Below are positions 1 through 10,393 of a stretch of DNA of 64,000 nucleotides, piece by piece. Where the stretch lies: the NCBI GenBank assembly GCA_023078555.1, contig CM041198.1, positions 1,476,800-1,540,799 of the forward strand. The letters run 5' to 3'. A program made the position numbers and the translations under genes. Origin of the DNA: Ulva prolifera (Eukaryota; Chlorophyta; Ulvophyceae; Ulvales; Ulvaceae). The notes below the pieces were generated by a model that did no database searches, was not told the DNA's origin, and saw nothing but the letters and a program-made list of their open reading frames with translations. How positions within the stretch are numbered: position 1 is the stretch's first letter; each line of letters opens with the position of its first letter.

Positions 1-737
1 CAGCGAATACGCGCCTGGGTGTTGTGTCAGAAGATGATGCCACGTTTCCAGCTCAAGCATCAAATGGCACACCGCTAACGTCGCAAACTTACATTGTTCT
101 CACATTATTGTCTCATGTGTAGGGCCAGATGCACGGTGCCGATTTTTCAAGGCAACGAAAATCAACAGCGGTGTTTTGCAATGGCGAAGGAGCCCACAAA
201 GGAGAGTTGTGTACTGAGAGTCACCCAGAGGTGTGGTTAGTGTGAGAGATCCGTAACACACTGATATTACACGTTATTGGGATTGTACACCCGCTAATTG
301 TTCCCCCGAAATTCTCGAGACACAACCGTGTCACAGTACAACAGCAACTAACAAAAACCTCTCTTTGCCCAAGTCTGCCCACCAATACACAGCCCGCCTA
401 TCCTCTGACATTCCCCAATACAATACTATACATTCCTGCATATATACATCCAGGCACGCCGGTAGCCGCACTGCAGCGGCCAGCGCATTAACTGAAAATG
501 CCAAAAACCAAGATACATCCTGATGATCAGGATCCGCGTCTCCTATGCGTCCACTGTGTCCAGGAAGAAGCAGACAGGTTTGGGTGGAAACACCCATGAA
601 GGGGTCCAGGCCGGGCTGGGTGTGGCATTGCCTGGTGTACACGCACGTAGGCGTCGCAGCAGCCTGGCCCCCATCGTTGGCACAGCTCCCTTCACGTGAC
701 TGCTGCACAGCCCCATGCCTCGGGGTGCGTGTGCCTT
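1..737. other. 3' flank of gene A1, no gene seen
   Basis: This stretch is a diverged copy of the downstream flank that also follows psiA2 (about 5.9-6.39 kb), A3 (about 9.89-10.39 kb) and A4 (about 21.76-22.24 kb). Shared phrases such as GGGCCAGATGCAC and the CCATGAAGGGGTC block show the relationship. The reading frames differ between copies, so I see no conserved coding potential. Confidence 0.6.
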
Positions 738-2342
738 TTAGACGTGGTCAGCAGCCTGCTGCATGCCAGCAAACACAGCTTCAACGGAGGACCACGTGAT
801 GCAGGTCGTGCATGCATGCAGGCTTGCACAGACACTGTTTAGCTTGTACAATGACAGAGCAGGATTGAGCATGCGGCCTGTCCGCACTGCAAAGCAACGG
901 CGTGAGGCAAGGGTCGATGAGGCGTGGGAGGGCAGGAGCGTACGCCCTCGGCGGTGGAGCCGCCCGTGGAGCCGAAGGCGTCACCGAAGGAGAAGTCGTT
1001 GCGCTGGCAGCCCTCGATGACGCCGAATGTGCCGCTGGTCTCGGCGACGATGCGGGTCCTCGCCTCACTGGAGAAGCAGTCGCCCGCCAGGAATACCTCG
1101 GCGATGGCCTCGGCCCAGACAGTGGCGTACGCGAGCGCAGAGCAGTCTGCGTATGCGCGGGAGAATGAGGAGGCATCACCCCTGGAGCATGCGGTCACCT
1201 CTGCGCGGGCAAAGGCATCCGCCATGAGAGTGATGAAGGTGGATGCTGAGCCGACGGAGAGCGCCTGGGACGTGGCGAGGCACTCGCACTCCTCCGCAGC
1301 AGCGACCACGGCGGTCGCGTGCGCCTCGGCCGTGGCGGAAGCCCACGCCTCGGCCATGGCGGATGCGGATGCACAACCAAAGGCCTTGCCGGAGGACACG
1401 CAGGAGGCCTGCGTATCCACGATGGCGCGGGCAAAGGCCTGGGCAGAGTCAATGGCATCAAGGACCGCCGTCACCGCAGAGATGTCCTCAAGATTTTCGC
1501 GGCAGAATTCGGCAAATATGGTGACAACGACAGCAGCATGGGCATCACTCATTGTTGAGAAAGCCTGGGCACTGGCCTGTGATGTGCACTCTACACGAGA
1601 CCCTGTGTTGGACTCAGATCCAGATGAAGAGCCACCCTCATTGCCTTCGTTACCCTCGTTCCCCTCATTGCCCTCGTCGCCCTCATTGCCCTCGTTGCCT
1701 TCATTGCCTTCCACATCCGGCACAGCGCCCTCGTTGCCCTCATTGCCCTCATCGCCTTCGTTGCCCTCATTACCCTCGTCGCCCTCATCGCCTTCATTGC
1801 CGCGTGTGGCCGAGAAGTCGTCAAGCCCCTCGTTGCCCTCGTCGCCCTCATCGCCGTTCTTCTTGCCACCGTCCTTGGCCTCAAAGCGAAGGCCGCGGCT
1901 GGGTAGGGAGGAGGTGGCCAGGGCGGCGCTGCAGGGATCGGGGGCCATCACGGCTCCGGCCATCATCAGGCCAATGGTAGCTGCTGCGTACATCCTGGGC
2001 ACAGTAACACAGTCAGTTGAACCAATAACAATAGTATGCATGCTGAAGTGCAGGCGCTGGCAGCTTGCCACATCATGATGCTCTTAGCTGCCACAGCTTG
2101 GCTTCATAAGAACGCGTATGGGCGGCATCGACTAGTTGGCAGGAGAGGTGTGTCTTCAGTGCCACAGACTGTCAGTACTGCCCTAGAGGATACAGAGCAG
2201 GTACACAGCAGGAGCATGTCTGCAGAACGAGGATGGAGGTCTACATGCAGATGACATTGCTGCACTTGGACATCTGCCCGAAGACGTTAGATCTGTCAAA
2301 AGATGGGTGTGTCAAATCTCTGGGATCGATGGTCTCGCACAT
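738..2342 (-). CDS. A1: secreted acidic-repeat / 10-Cys Ala-rich family protein
   Basis: Function is unknown. The inferred structure is leader exon ending at 2341 (start-codon bases AT at 2342-2341), intron 1 at 1995-2340 (donor GTGCGA, acceptor CCCAG), exon 2 at 944-1994, intron 2 at 759-943 (donor GTACGC), and last exon 738-758 encoding QAADHV and stop. Splicing rebuilds ATG across intron 1, followed by a second ATG, giving about 357 residues. Residues 1-25 form a hydrophobic signal peptide (MMYAAATIGLMMAGAVMAP). About 20 Gly-(Asp/Asn)-Glu triplets follow in three blocks, the last after a PDVEG interruption. The C-terminal 200 residues are Ala-rich with ten cysteines spaced as in all other copies. 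A secreted, matrix-like role is inference. The frame stays open through exon 2 and the family splice sites are kept, so the copy looks functional. Confidence 0.75.
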
Positions 2343-2427
2343 GTTGTTGGTGAGTGTCTGACTTTGAGATAGATCTGCAATGGTGGCCAATGGAACGCTT
2401 TATGAATGGAGTATGCCGCCGCTCAGC

Positions 2428-2434
2428 ATTTATA
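2428..2434 (-). promoter_or_regulatory. TATA box of A1
   Basis: On the minus strand this reads TATAAAT inside GGAGTATAAATGCTGAGCGG. It lies about 90 nt upstream of the AT^G exon boundary. The same spacing and the trailing GCTAAGCGG/GCTGAGCGG block are seen at A3 and A4. Confidence 0.7.
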
Positions 2435-3550
2435 CTCCTCGTAGGCCAAGGACTGGGCTTCATTGCACTAGCTGGCCAGGCAATACGGTGGCAGTGAGGG
2501 CCCCGATAGAAGTGACCGCCCCGATGGATCAGCCTCGTTGACATCACAAACGGCATTAGATGGCTGACTGGGCTCTCAGCTTGCGGAGCGTGGGCTGTGA
2601 AATCTGACTGCCATATACAGGTCACTCGGCTAGTTCCACATGGACACACGAAAGCGCCATAACACGCAGCAAGCAGAACAATGTTTCTTATAATGTTCAG
2701 GGGACGAGTTGCAGCGTGTATGCTTCAGCATGGACCGTGTCGATTGGATCGGGCTCGGCACACGGTCCTAGGCCTGCGTCGACGAGTCTAGCTCAGGCAC
2801 TGACTTCGTTTCTACACACAGATAATTGGCATTATGCAGGCAACTGGGATGAGGTGCCAGCTCTATCGATGCTCGCTCGACACGGCCAGGTGTATCGCGT
2901 TGATCAATGACCCTTCGCCATTCCTCACGGCTGATCGCACGGGGAGCACACATGCACGTGGCACGCCACACGCTTACGAATTCAGTGTGCCTTCGCGAAG
3001 GACGATACGATACGATCTGCTGTGCGTATTTTTGCATGGATCGCTTTCTGCAAAGCCGGCAGGGAAACAACGCTTTGTCTCGTCTCGTCGTGAATCGGTC
3101 CATGGATCGGTCCATGCGGCAAGCTGCTGAGCAGTCGCGGCAAAGCAACATGTGAGCGGCAACGCCCTGCTAGCGGCCTGAAAGAACTCGTGGAGCGAAC
3201 ATGAGGCCTATCTTGCCTGCTGCCTAGTGAATTCCTGCCTGTATGGGAACACAATTCGATCACACTGCTTGATCAGACGCAGCTTTGGGTCATATGATAT
3301 CCAGCCTGATAACATAGCACAAGCACAACTCCGAATTCAGGTAATGTTTCTGGATAGGAGCCCCATCTCTGCTGCAAGGCACCCACACTGGTCAAAGGCG
3401 TGTGGTCGCAAACAGACTCAATACTTCCACATGACACCTGTTCCCTAGCGCTCATGTGCCGACTCGCTCTGTGCCATTTGTGGCAAGGGCATCGATAGTG
3501 ATGCAGCAGGTGCCACCGGCAGGGGATCTACCATCAAACAAACTGCTACA

Positions 3551-3581
<31 letters not shown>

Positions 3582-4097
3582 CTCCCTTGGCAATGTGTGT
3601 GGCAATAGCGAGCTAGCCAACATAACTGCATAACTGCATGCATTCAATCGAACGATGGTCACCATATGCGACTGACTGTGTGTCACATGGCATAGAGCAG
3701 GCATGCATGTCGATGGGACGGATCGGGGCACCTGGTGACAATTCTTTCAAGTTGCCGAATTGCACTTTTTGTTGAACAACCGAAACAGGATTGAAATGTC
3801 CATCACACCCTGCTTGAGTCATCAGCTACTGGTTCAAGGCTGACACGCGGGGAGACACAGCCAGTCGTTTAAAAAAAAAAGGCACTGCGCAGGCCGTCCG
3901 TGGGAAGGGCATCAGTCTCAGATTGATGACGCACTACCTGATTCCGGACCATTGCACGCCCGACATCTTCCAAAACTGTTGCAAGGGGAGCGGCTGCTGC
4001 GACCACTGGTGAGCGCGCCTGCGCCCGGCTGCTGCCCAGCATGCGTGTAGCCATGCATTTGGGCGGTGACAGGCGCGCACTGATGAGCCCGTCCACA
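2435..4097. other. Upstream flank of A1, no gene seen
   Basis: Nearest the promoter (2555-2605) is the block ATGGCTGACTGGGC...GCGGAGCGTGGGCTGTG that is conserved ahead of all four A copies. The rest is a diverged duplicate of 8.33-9.8 kb, 12.34-13.26 kb and 24.15-25.5 kb. Reading frames are not conserved among copies. Confidence 0.55.
3551..3578. repeat. Poly-C tract (28 nt)
   Basis: This is an uninterrupted run of 28 C followed by TCCCTCCC. Similar G/C tracts occur at 24675-24691, 25543-25573, 51048-51061 and 62527-62561. Lengths of such runs are prone to assembly error. Confidence 0.9.
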
Positions 4098-4110
4098 CAC
4101 ACAGCACGTC

Positions 4111-4127
4111 TGCCTTTGTCCTTGTAG
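4111..4127 (+). mobile_element. 17-bp LINE-tail microinsertion
   Basis: TGCCTTTGTCCTTGTAG is the 3' tail of the L1 retroelement family, placed between CACACAGCACGTC (4098-4110) and CACACAGCACATC (4128-4140), a 13-bp duplication with one mismatch. It looks like a retrotransposition event truncated almost completely at its 5' end. Confidence 0.55.
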
Positions 4128-4140
4128 CACACAGCACATC

Positions 4141-5124
4141 GCCGGGAGGGTGACAGTCGCGACAATTGTCGCTGCAACCCACAGCTAGCAGACCCCGGCC
4201 CGAGGATCCGGACGGTCCGAACAAATCCGCCGCCGACGAGGACACATGGGAGAGGCCAACCTGGGCCGCCAGAAGCTCCCGCCCGATCATACCCTCCCCT
4301 GCACTGGATACGTTTAAAAGTAGACAATTTGATCCCCCAAAGGCTGACGGTGGGCGCAAGGCACCCTTGCGTCGAGGGCACCCAAAGTCAGTGATCGACT
4401 GGATCGGCCAATCTCCCGGCTTCGCACTACAGTGGCATACAGGGGTTGTAAGCAGCGCTGCACTGCCGCACTGGAGGCTCCGTGTCCACCAGCGCACTTT
4501 CCACAACCATGCATACTGTGGCTCCGAGTCGATCGGGATGCATGGCCTGAGGCCGGCCACAGTCTGTCCACACATGTACAGCGATTTGCCTTTGAAAGAT
4601 GTCATAAAATTATTACAGAGTTTGAGAGTTGATTCTTTTCTGAACCTGTGGCTCACCCAGGTTTCTCACCCACGGGACCGGTGAGTGACCCCCTCGTAGC
4701 CACTGTGTAGAGCTAGCAGTCGCTCTGTAACGGATGGTGCATATGCATGTGCCCTCTTGCACGTGCGAGATAGCATCGTGTCTTGCGAGTGCTTGATGCG
4801 CGGGTGGATTGGCGTGGTTGATGCCATCTCAGAACTCAGCTGCGGAGACATTCCTTGGCAAGGAATGTCTCCGCAGCTGTATGTACAGCCATGGTACCAT
4901 GTGGTGGAGCTCCACTAGTTTATGGTCTCTACCATGCTGCCTGCACATGGGATACGCATATGCATACCTCTGGTTTGTCCATGCAACATGAAATGTTGAG
5001 AAGAATTTAGACGTTCTGTGCTGTGCTTGTCTGCACCGGCTTCTATAACAGTACGTTTTTAATCACGTGTGTGTCATGCCAAGCATTGTTGTGAGTATGG
5101 GAACCAGCTGGGGTCACGAAATCT
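4141..5124. other. Duplicated intergenic flank, no supported gene
   Basis: Parts match 13.5-14.05 kb and 27.6-28.1 kb, for example CCTGAGGCCGGCCAC and the CTGTGGTGGAG region. Open frames on both strands here are not kept in the paralogous copies. A perfect hairpin is listed separately. Confidence 0.5.
4838..4878. repeat. Perfect 20+1+20 hairpin
   Basis: AGCTGCGGAGACATTCCTTG is followed by one base and its exact inverse complement. The paralogous site near 27860-27880 contains only the right arm (GGAATGTTTCTGCAGCTGT), so the left arm appears to be a new inverted copy. Confidence 0.9.
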
Positions 5125-5137
5125 ACATGCAGCCATT

Positions 5138-5526
5138 GTGCAGGGAAAGTGGGGACGGCTTGGGCACCGCATCGTCCCTGGTGCTATGCAGCGCGGGCCG
5201 GGTAGGCTGCGCGGCGGTGTGCCGGGCGCGCAGGGTGCGCTGTGGGTGTAGGGGTGGGGTGGGGTATGGGGGGAGGCCCCGGGCAGTCGAGCAGCCCGGA
5301 CTGGCGGCCTCAGGCGGCACCGTTTCGACCGCGGCTCTGTCGTGCGGGGACAGGCATTGAGGTGTGGGGTGCTGTGTGGGTGGTGTGGGTGTGTAGCCGT
5401 ATTAGGATCTGTGTCGTTTGCTGGGAGGGTGGTGAGGGTTGTGGGTGTTGCGTGGGTGTCTGGGTGTGTACTTGAGCTGCTTGCTTCTTTCGCGGTGCTG
5501 CCCGCCTCGCCACCTATCCTTGTAAC
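5138..5526 (+). mobile_element. 5'-truncated L1 LINE-like insertion
   Basis: The segment matches the 3' part of the elements at 15.5-16.2 and 17.8-18.65 kb in opposite orientation, ending TTCTTTCGCGGTGCTGCCCG...CTTGTAAC. It is flanked by ACATGCAGCCATT (5125-5137) and ACATGCAATCATT (5527-5539), a diverged 13-bp target duplication. The related empty site is near 28090. It holds only 3' untranslated sequence. Confidence 0.7.
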
Positions 5527-5539
5527 ACATGCAATCATT

Positions 5540-6386
5540 TATTTGCACTGCAGGCGATGAACCATTGGCAATGCAAGTTGCAAGCAGGCCTTGACCCGGT
5601 TGAAGCATTGTGCACTGGAGCTAGGTCTTCCTGCATCTCGCAACGAGTATCACAGGGCCGCTGTTTCGGCACATGCAGCGGGTACATGTCAACTTGACAT
5701 TGTCAAGCTGCAGTCTTCCCCAAGCACTGCCAAAGCGCAGACAACGTGCACCCAACGAAGCACTTGTAAGTAGATATGTTCACCTGTTGCTCGGAGGGCG
5801 GGTGCATAGCAGTGAAGACAGAACGCGATCACAGCCAGAGATGAAAGTGTGATACAGTGCAACTGACAAAATCCGGTACGAAGAGTGACATTCTCATTAC
5901 CCGGGGCTGCCCACGACCAAACCAAACCACCTGCCCTGACCTCCCAAGAATACATCCTACACACGTCTACACACGGTCATGCATGCTGGAAGCCATACCG
6001 CAGCATCTAACGCATACTGCACCGTGACACAAACTGTTCCGAAGTACACTGCGGCTCCTACATCTCCACCCTGTCACATCTCATCTTTTTGTATTTGTAA
6101 GAACAATCTAACGCTTTACAGAACGCAAGAATTTTTCATTTGTTCAACCACGCATTTTTTAAAGCCTTACAAATGACAGACAAAACTGTTGCGGCTAGAA
6201 GTGCCCCATGCAGGGGCGTAGCTGGTGCTGGGCGTGGCATAGCCTGGATACTAGTGGACGGCATACAAGGTGGTGTAGCCTCACCCATGCAGCTCGCCCT
6301 ATCACCGATGCAGCCCCCAGTCCGCTCCCAATAGCCACAGCGGTCTTCACCTGCCTGATACACAGTCCCCCTGGTGCGTGCGCCTC
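5540..6386. other. Intergenic flank and 3' flank of psiA2
   Basis: The left part matches 14.45-14.7 kb and 28.1-28.35 kb (CAGACACCGTGCACGCAACGAA-type sequence). The right part, from about 5960, is the shared downstream flank of A genes. No gene is supported. Confidence 0.5.
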
Positions 6387-8016
6387 CTAGACGCGGTCAG
6401 CAGCCTGCTGCATGCCAGCAAACACGGTGTCAGCGTGAGCGGTGGACCGCACGATCGCGGTGCAGGTTGTGTAAGCAAACAGACTGGTGAGAAAAAGAAG
6501 GCTTCACGCAGCGCCCTTGTTTAGCTTGCGCCAGGTCGCAACGGTGTGGAGCATGCGGAATACCCGGATTGCAAAGCAACGGCGTGAGGCAAGAGATGAT
6601 GAGAAGTTGGAAGGCAGGAGCGTACGCCCTCGGCGGTGAAGCCGTCCGTGGAGCCAAAGGCGGCACCAAAGGAGAAATCGTCGCGCTCGCAGCCATCGAT
6701 GACGCCGAATGTGCCGCTGGTCTCGGCGACAATGCGGGTGGCGACCTCGGTGGAGAAGCAGTCGCTGTCCAGGAATGCCTCGGCGATGGCCGTGGTCCAG
6801 ACGGTGGCGTACGCGAGCGCAGAGCAGTCTGCATAGGGACTGGATAATGAGGTGGCATCCCCCTTGGAGCATGCGGTCACCTCTGCGCGGGCAAAGGCGT
6901 CAGCTGCGAGAGTGATGAAGGTGGATGCTGTGCCGACGGACAGCACCTGGGACTTGGCGAGGCATTCGCACTCCTCCGCAGAGGCGGCCACGGCGGTCGC
7001 GTGCGCCTCGGCGGTGGCAAAAGCCCACGCCTCGGCCATGGCGGACGCAGAGGCGCAACCAAAAGCCTTTCCCATGGATACACAGGAGGCCTGGGTTTCT
7101 ACGATGGCGGGAGCAAAGGCCTGGGCAGAGTCAGTAGCAGCAAGGGCGACAGCACGCGCAGAGATGTCTTTGAGGTCATCGCGGCAGAACTCGGTACACA
7201 CGGCGGCGATGGCAGCAACGTGGGCATCCTCCATGGCGGAGAATGACTCAGCACTGGCCTGTGCGGTACACTCCACCCGAGACCCTGTGTGGTGGACTCA
7301 AATCCAGATGAAGAGCCACCCTCATTGCCTTCGTCTCCATCATTCCCCTCAACGCCCTCATCGCCCTCATTGCCCGCGTTGCCCTCGTTGCCTTCCACAT
7401 CCGGCACAGCGCCCTCGTCACCCTCATCGCCCTCGTCGCCGCGTGTGGCCGAGAAGTTGTTAAGCCCCTCGTTGCCCTCGTCGCCCTTATCGCCGTTCTT
7501 CTCCGTCGTCCTTGGCCTTAAACAGGAGGCCGCAGCTGGGCTGGGAGGAGGTGGCCAGGGCGGCGCAGGAGGGCTCGGGGGCCATCACGGCTCCGGCCAT
7601 CACCAGGCTGACTGCGGCTGCCGCGTGCATCCTGAGCACAGTAACCAAGTCAGCTCACACAGTGATTGCAGCATGCATGATGGATTGCATGCACTGGCAA
7701 CTTGTCACGTGCCGTTAGCTGTTGCACTTCCACCCTGTAAGAACAAGTATGGTCGACGTTGAAACAGTTGGAAGCAGAGGTCTGTATTCAGTGCCATGCT
7801 GGACTGTCAATACTTGTCGCAAGCATACATGGCAGGCATGAGACATGAATGAGGAACAAATGCCACATGCACATGTAGATTTGAGAATGGCCACCGCGTC
7901 ATGCCATGGTCTACATGTAGACCACGACATGACGCGGTGGCAATTCTCAAACCTGCCAGAAGATGTCACATCTGTGAGAAGGTGGGTGTGTCAGATCAAG
8001 ATATGGGCTCGCACAT
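6387..8016 (-). pseudogene. psiA2: frameshifted family copy
   Basis: The layout matches A1: split start bases AT at 8016-8015, donor GTGCGA 8009-8014, acceptor CTCAG before G-ATGCACGCG at 7631-7622, exon 2 at 6626-7631, and last exon 6387-6407 encoding QAADRV and stop. Two bases are missing just after the signal peptide (AAGGACGACGGAGAAG where A1 has two more), which brings a TAA stop into frame. Two extra bases (CTGTGTGG near 7292) shift the frame back before the Cys-rich domain. The Cys-rich domain from 7276 down to 6626 is otherwise intact with all ten cysteines. With its weak TATA box this looks like a recently decayed gene. A sequencing error at both indels is the alternative. Confidence 0.75.
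7881..7950. repeat. 70-nt near-perfect hairpin inside intron 1 of psiA2
   Basis: TTGAGAATGGCCACCGCGTC at the left pairs with GACGCGGTGGCAATTCTCAA at the right, around GTCTACATGTAGAC. A few mismatches occur (TGCCATGG against CCACGACA). A1 has only the right-hand half at the equivalent site (near 2240-2290), so the left arm is new in this copy. Confidence 0.85.
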
Positions 8017-8103
8017 GTTGTTGGTATGTATTTGACGTCGGGAGAGATCTACAATTATCGTCGATGGAGCAAGCTGTGAATGGAGCACGCCAGTGCTTGC
8101 CTT

Positions 8104-8111
8104 GTATACTG
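8104..8111 (-). promoter_or_regulatory. Degenerate TATA position of psiA2
   Basis: The minus strand reads AGTATACAAGG where A1 and A3 have GTATAAAT or ATATAAAAG. The loss agrees with the pseudogene call. Confidence 0.45.
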
Positions 8112-10393
8112 ATCATAGGCCGAGGACAGGTCTTCAATGCTCTAGCTGGCCAGGCGACGTGGTGGCAGTGAAGGCCCCGACAGAGGTGAACACCCCGATA
8201 CATTAGCCTAGTTTGCATCATATATAGCGTGAGATGGCTGACTGGGCTTTCAGCTTGCGGAGCGTGGGCTGTGAAATCTGACTGCCAGCTTCGGGTCATG
8301 CGGTATCAAAATGGACACACGAAATCGAGGGCCAAAACGTGCAGGACATATCATTATTGCAAATACATAACGTTCAGAGGACGCATTTCAACATGTATGC
8401 TTCGCCATGGACCGTGGTGATTGACTCGGGCCCGGTACAACGGCCCACGTCCACAAGCATAACTCCAGCATCAAAATTGTATCTACACACGTCTACGTTC
8501 TTGCATTATGCAGGCAGCTGACACAAGCTGCCAGCTATATAGGTTTTCGCTCGATACGGGCACCTGTATTGCGTTGACCCTTCGCCATTCCTGCCGGCTG
8601 GTCGCACAGGGAGCTCTGCACACATGCACATGGCAGGCCACACGCTTACAAATTCAGCATGGATTCACGAAGTACAATGTGCCATGAAGCGCGTTCTTGT
8701 GCATAAACCGATTTCTGCGAAGCCGGCAGGGATCCGGGCAGATTGCTTCGTTTGCATGAGATAGTCTCCGTGAATCGACTCATGGACTGGTCCATGTGGC
8801 AAGCTGCCGAGCAGTCGCGACAAGCAACACATAAGCAGAACAGCCCTGCTAGCGGCCTGAAGAAACTCGTGGAGAGAACTTGAGGCCTGCCTTGCCAGCT
8901 GCGTAGCGGGTTCCTGCCTGTATACATATATGGGGACAGAATTTGATCACACTGCCTGATCAGAAGCAGCTTTGGGTCGTCCGGCTGCTTGCATAGCAGA
9001 AATCTGAAGTTTCAGGTCTACCTTCTGGACAAATGCCCCATCTCTGCTGCAAGGCAACCCAACCCTGGTCAAAGGCATGTGGTCGCAAAGCAGACTCACT
9101 GAATGCTGCCATGCGACACCGCTTCCCTGGCACAAGCAACATGTAAGCAGCAAAGCCCTGCTAGCGGCCTGGATCAGTCCACTTCCACATTTCTGAGTGC
9201 TAAATCCCTAGTGCATAGTTTCTGGGTGGCAGCTCCAGCATGTCGGGGACACGAGTCACCATGTGTCACAAGGGCACATACACAGTTATGCAGGTGCCAC
9301 TGGCACTGCATCTACCACCAAACAAACTGCTAGGCCTGACCACCACCGAGGTTCGCTCCTCCCCGCTCTCCCCAACCCTATAGTGCCATGTATGGCACTG
9401 TGTGGGGCAATAGCAAGCTAGCCAACACTATTGTTTGCATGTAATCAAGGACGATGGTCACCATATGCGACGGCGGTGTATCCTGATATGGAGCAGCCAC
9501 CCCCTTCAACCAGGAGCCTGGCGGCAATTCGTTTCCGGTGAATCAGTGAAACAGGCTTCCCTTGTCGATCACGCCACGCATGTCCATCAGCCACAAGTTC
9601 AAAGGCGGACGCATGTGGGCTCATGGCCGGTCGTGTGCAGGCCTTCTGTTGGAAAGGCATCGATACCGATATCGGATTCGAATTGATCACTGCCCGACTC
9701 CGTGCAATGGCATGCCTCACATCTTCCACAGAGGGAGGGGGCTACTGTGACCAGTGGTGAGCTAGCCTTCGCCCGGCTGCTGCCCAGCATGCATGCACAT
9801 GTGAGCATCGGCTGGCGCTGTGACGTCGGGGGCCGTGCTGATGCTCATGAGCCCCTATCTGGCAGATGCTGGCTATAATACTATATCCTCATCCCAAAGT
9901 GTATGTTGCCACCTTCCTGTCTCATGTTTGTGGGGCCAGATGCACAGCACTGAATCAGGAATATTGTCCCTGTGTAGAGATCAAACAAGGGTGTTACAGT
10001 ACATGTACACCGAGCCCACCGCCACGAACAGTAACACTCTGTCGCGGATCTGCCCCCCACTAAACCACAGTCATGCCAACAACACTATCCTATACACTCC
10101 TGCACACATCGAGGCACGCTGGCCGCCGTACGCTACACAGCTGCAGCTTTCAGCTCAAGTTGCCACACAACGAGGTACACTGCGGCTCTCACATCTCCAC
10201 TATGGCAAATGACAGACAAAATTGCTGGAAGTGCCACATGAAGGGGTCAAGCTCGTGCTGGGAGTGGCATAGCCTGGTGTATGTACAGGTAGGTGCCGCC
10301 CCGCCCAGGCAGTCTGCGACCTGCCTGCTACCGACGAACGCAGCCCTCATCAAGTGACTGCTGCACTGCCCCACGCCTCATGGCGCGTGCGCC
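8112..10393. other. Flank between psiA2 and A3, no supported gene
   Basis: The left portion (8.2-9.4 kb) is the A-gene upstream flank. The right portion (9.89-10.39 kb) is the A-gene downstream flank, nearly identical to 21.77-22.24 kb. The middle (9.4-9.85 kb) matches sequence near 3.63-4.05 kb and 25.38-25.46 kb (CCGGCTGCTGCCCAGCATGC). I see no conserved reading frame. Confidence 0.5.

Noticed and set aside
924..2078. 384-codon plus-strand frame antisense to A1 (similar ones at 22812-23585 and 58824-59882)
   Set aside because: They mirror the coding strand. GAY-GAG-GGY codons read backwards give open Ser/Pro/Leu repeats, and splice sites, stops and conservation follow the sense strand.
3934..4656. 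240-codon minus-strand frame and an overlapping 172-codon plus-strand frame
   Set aside because: Paralogous sequence at 9.7 and 25.4-25.8 kb keeps neither frame, and part of it contains a retro-tail insertion.
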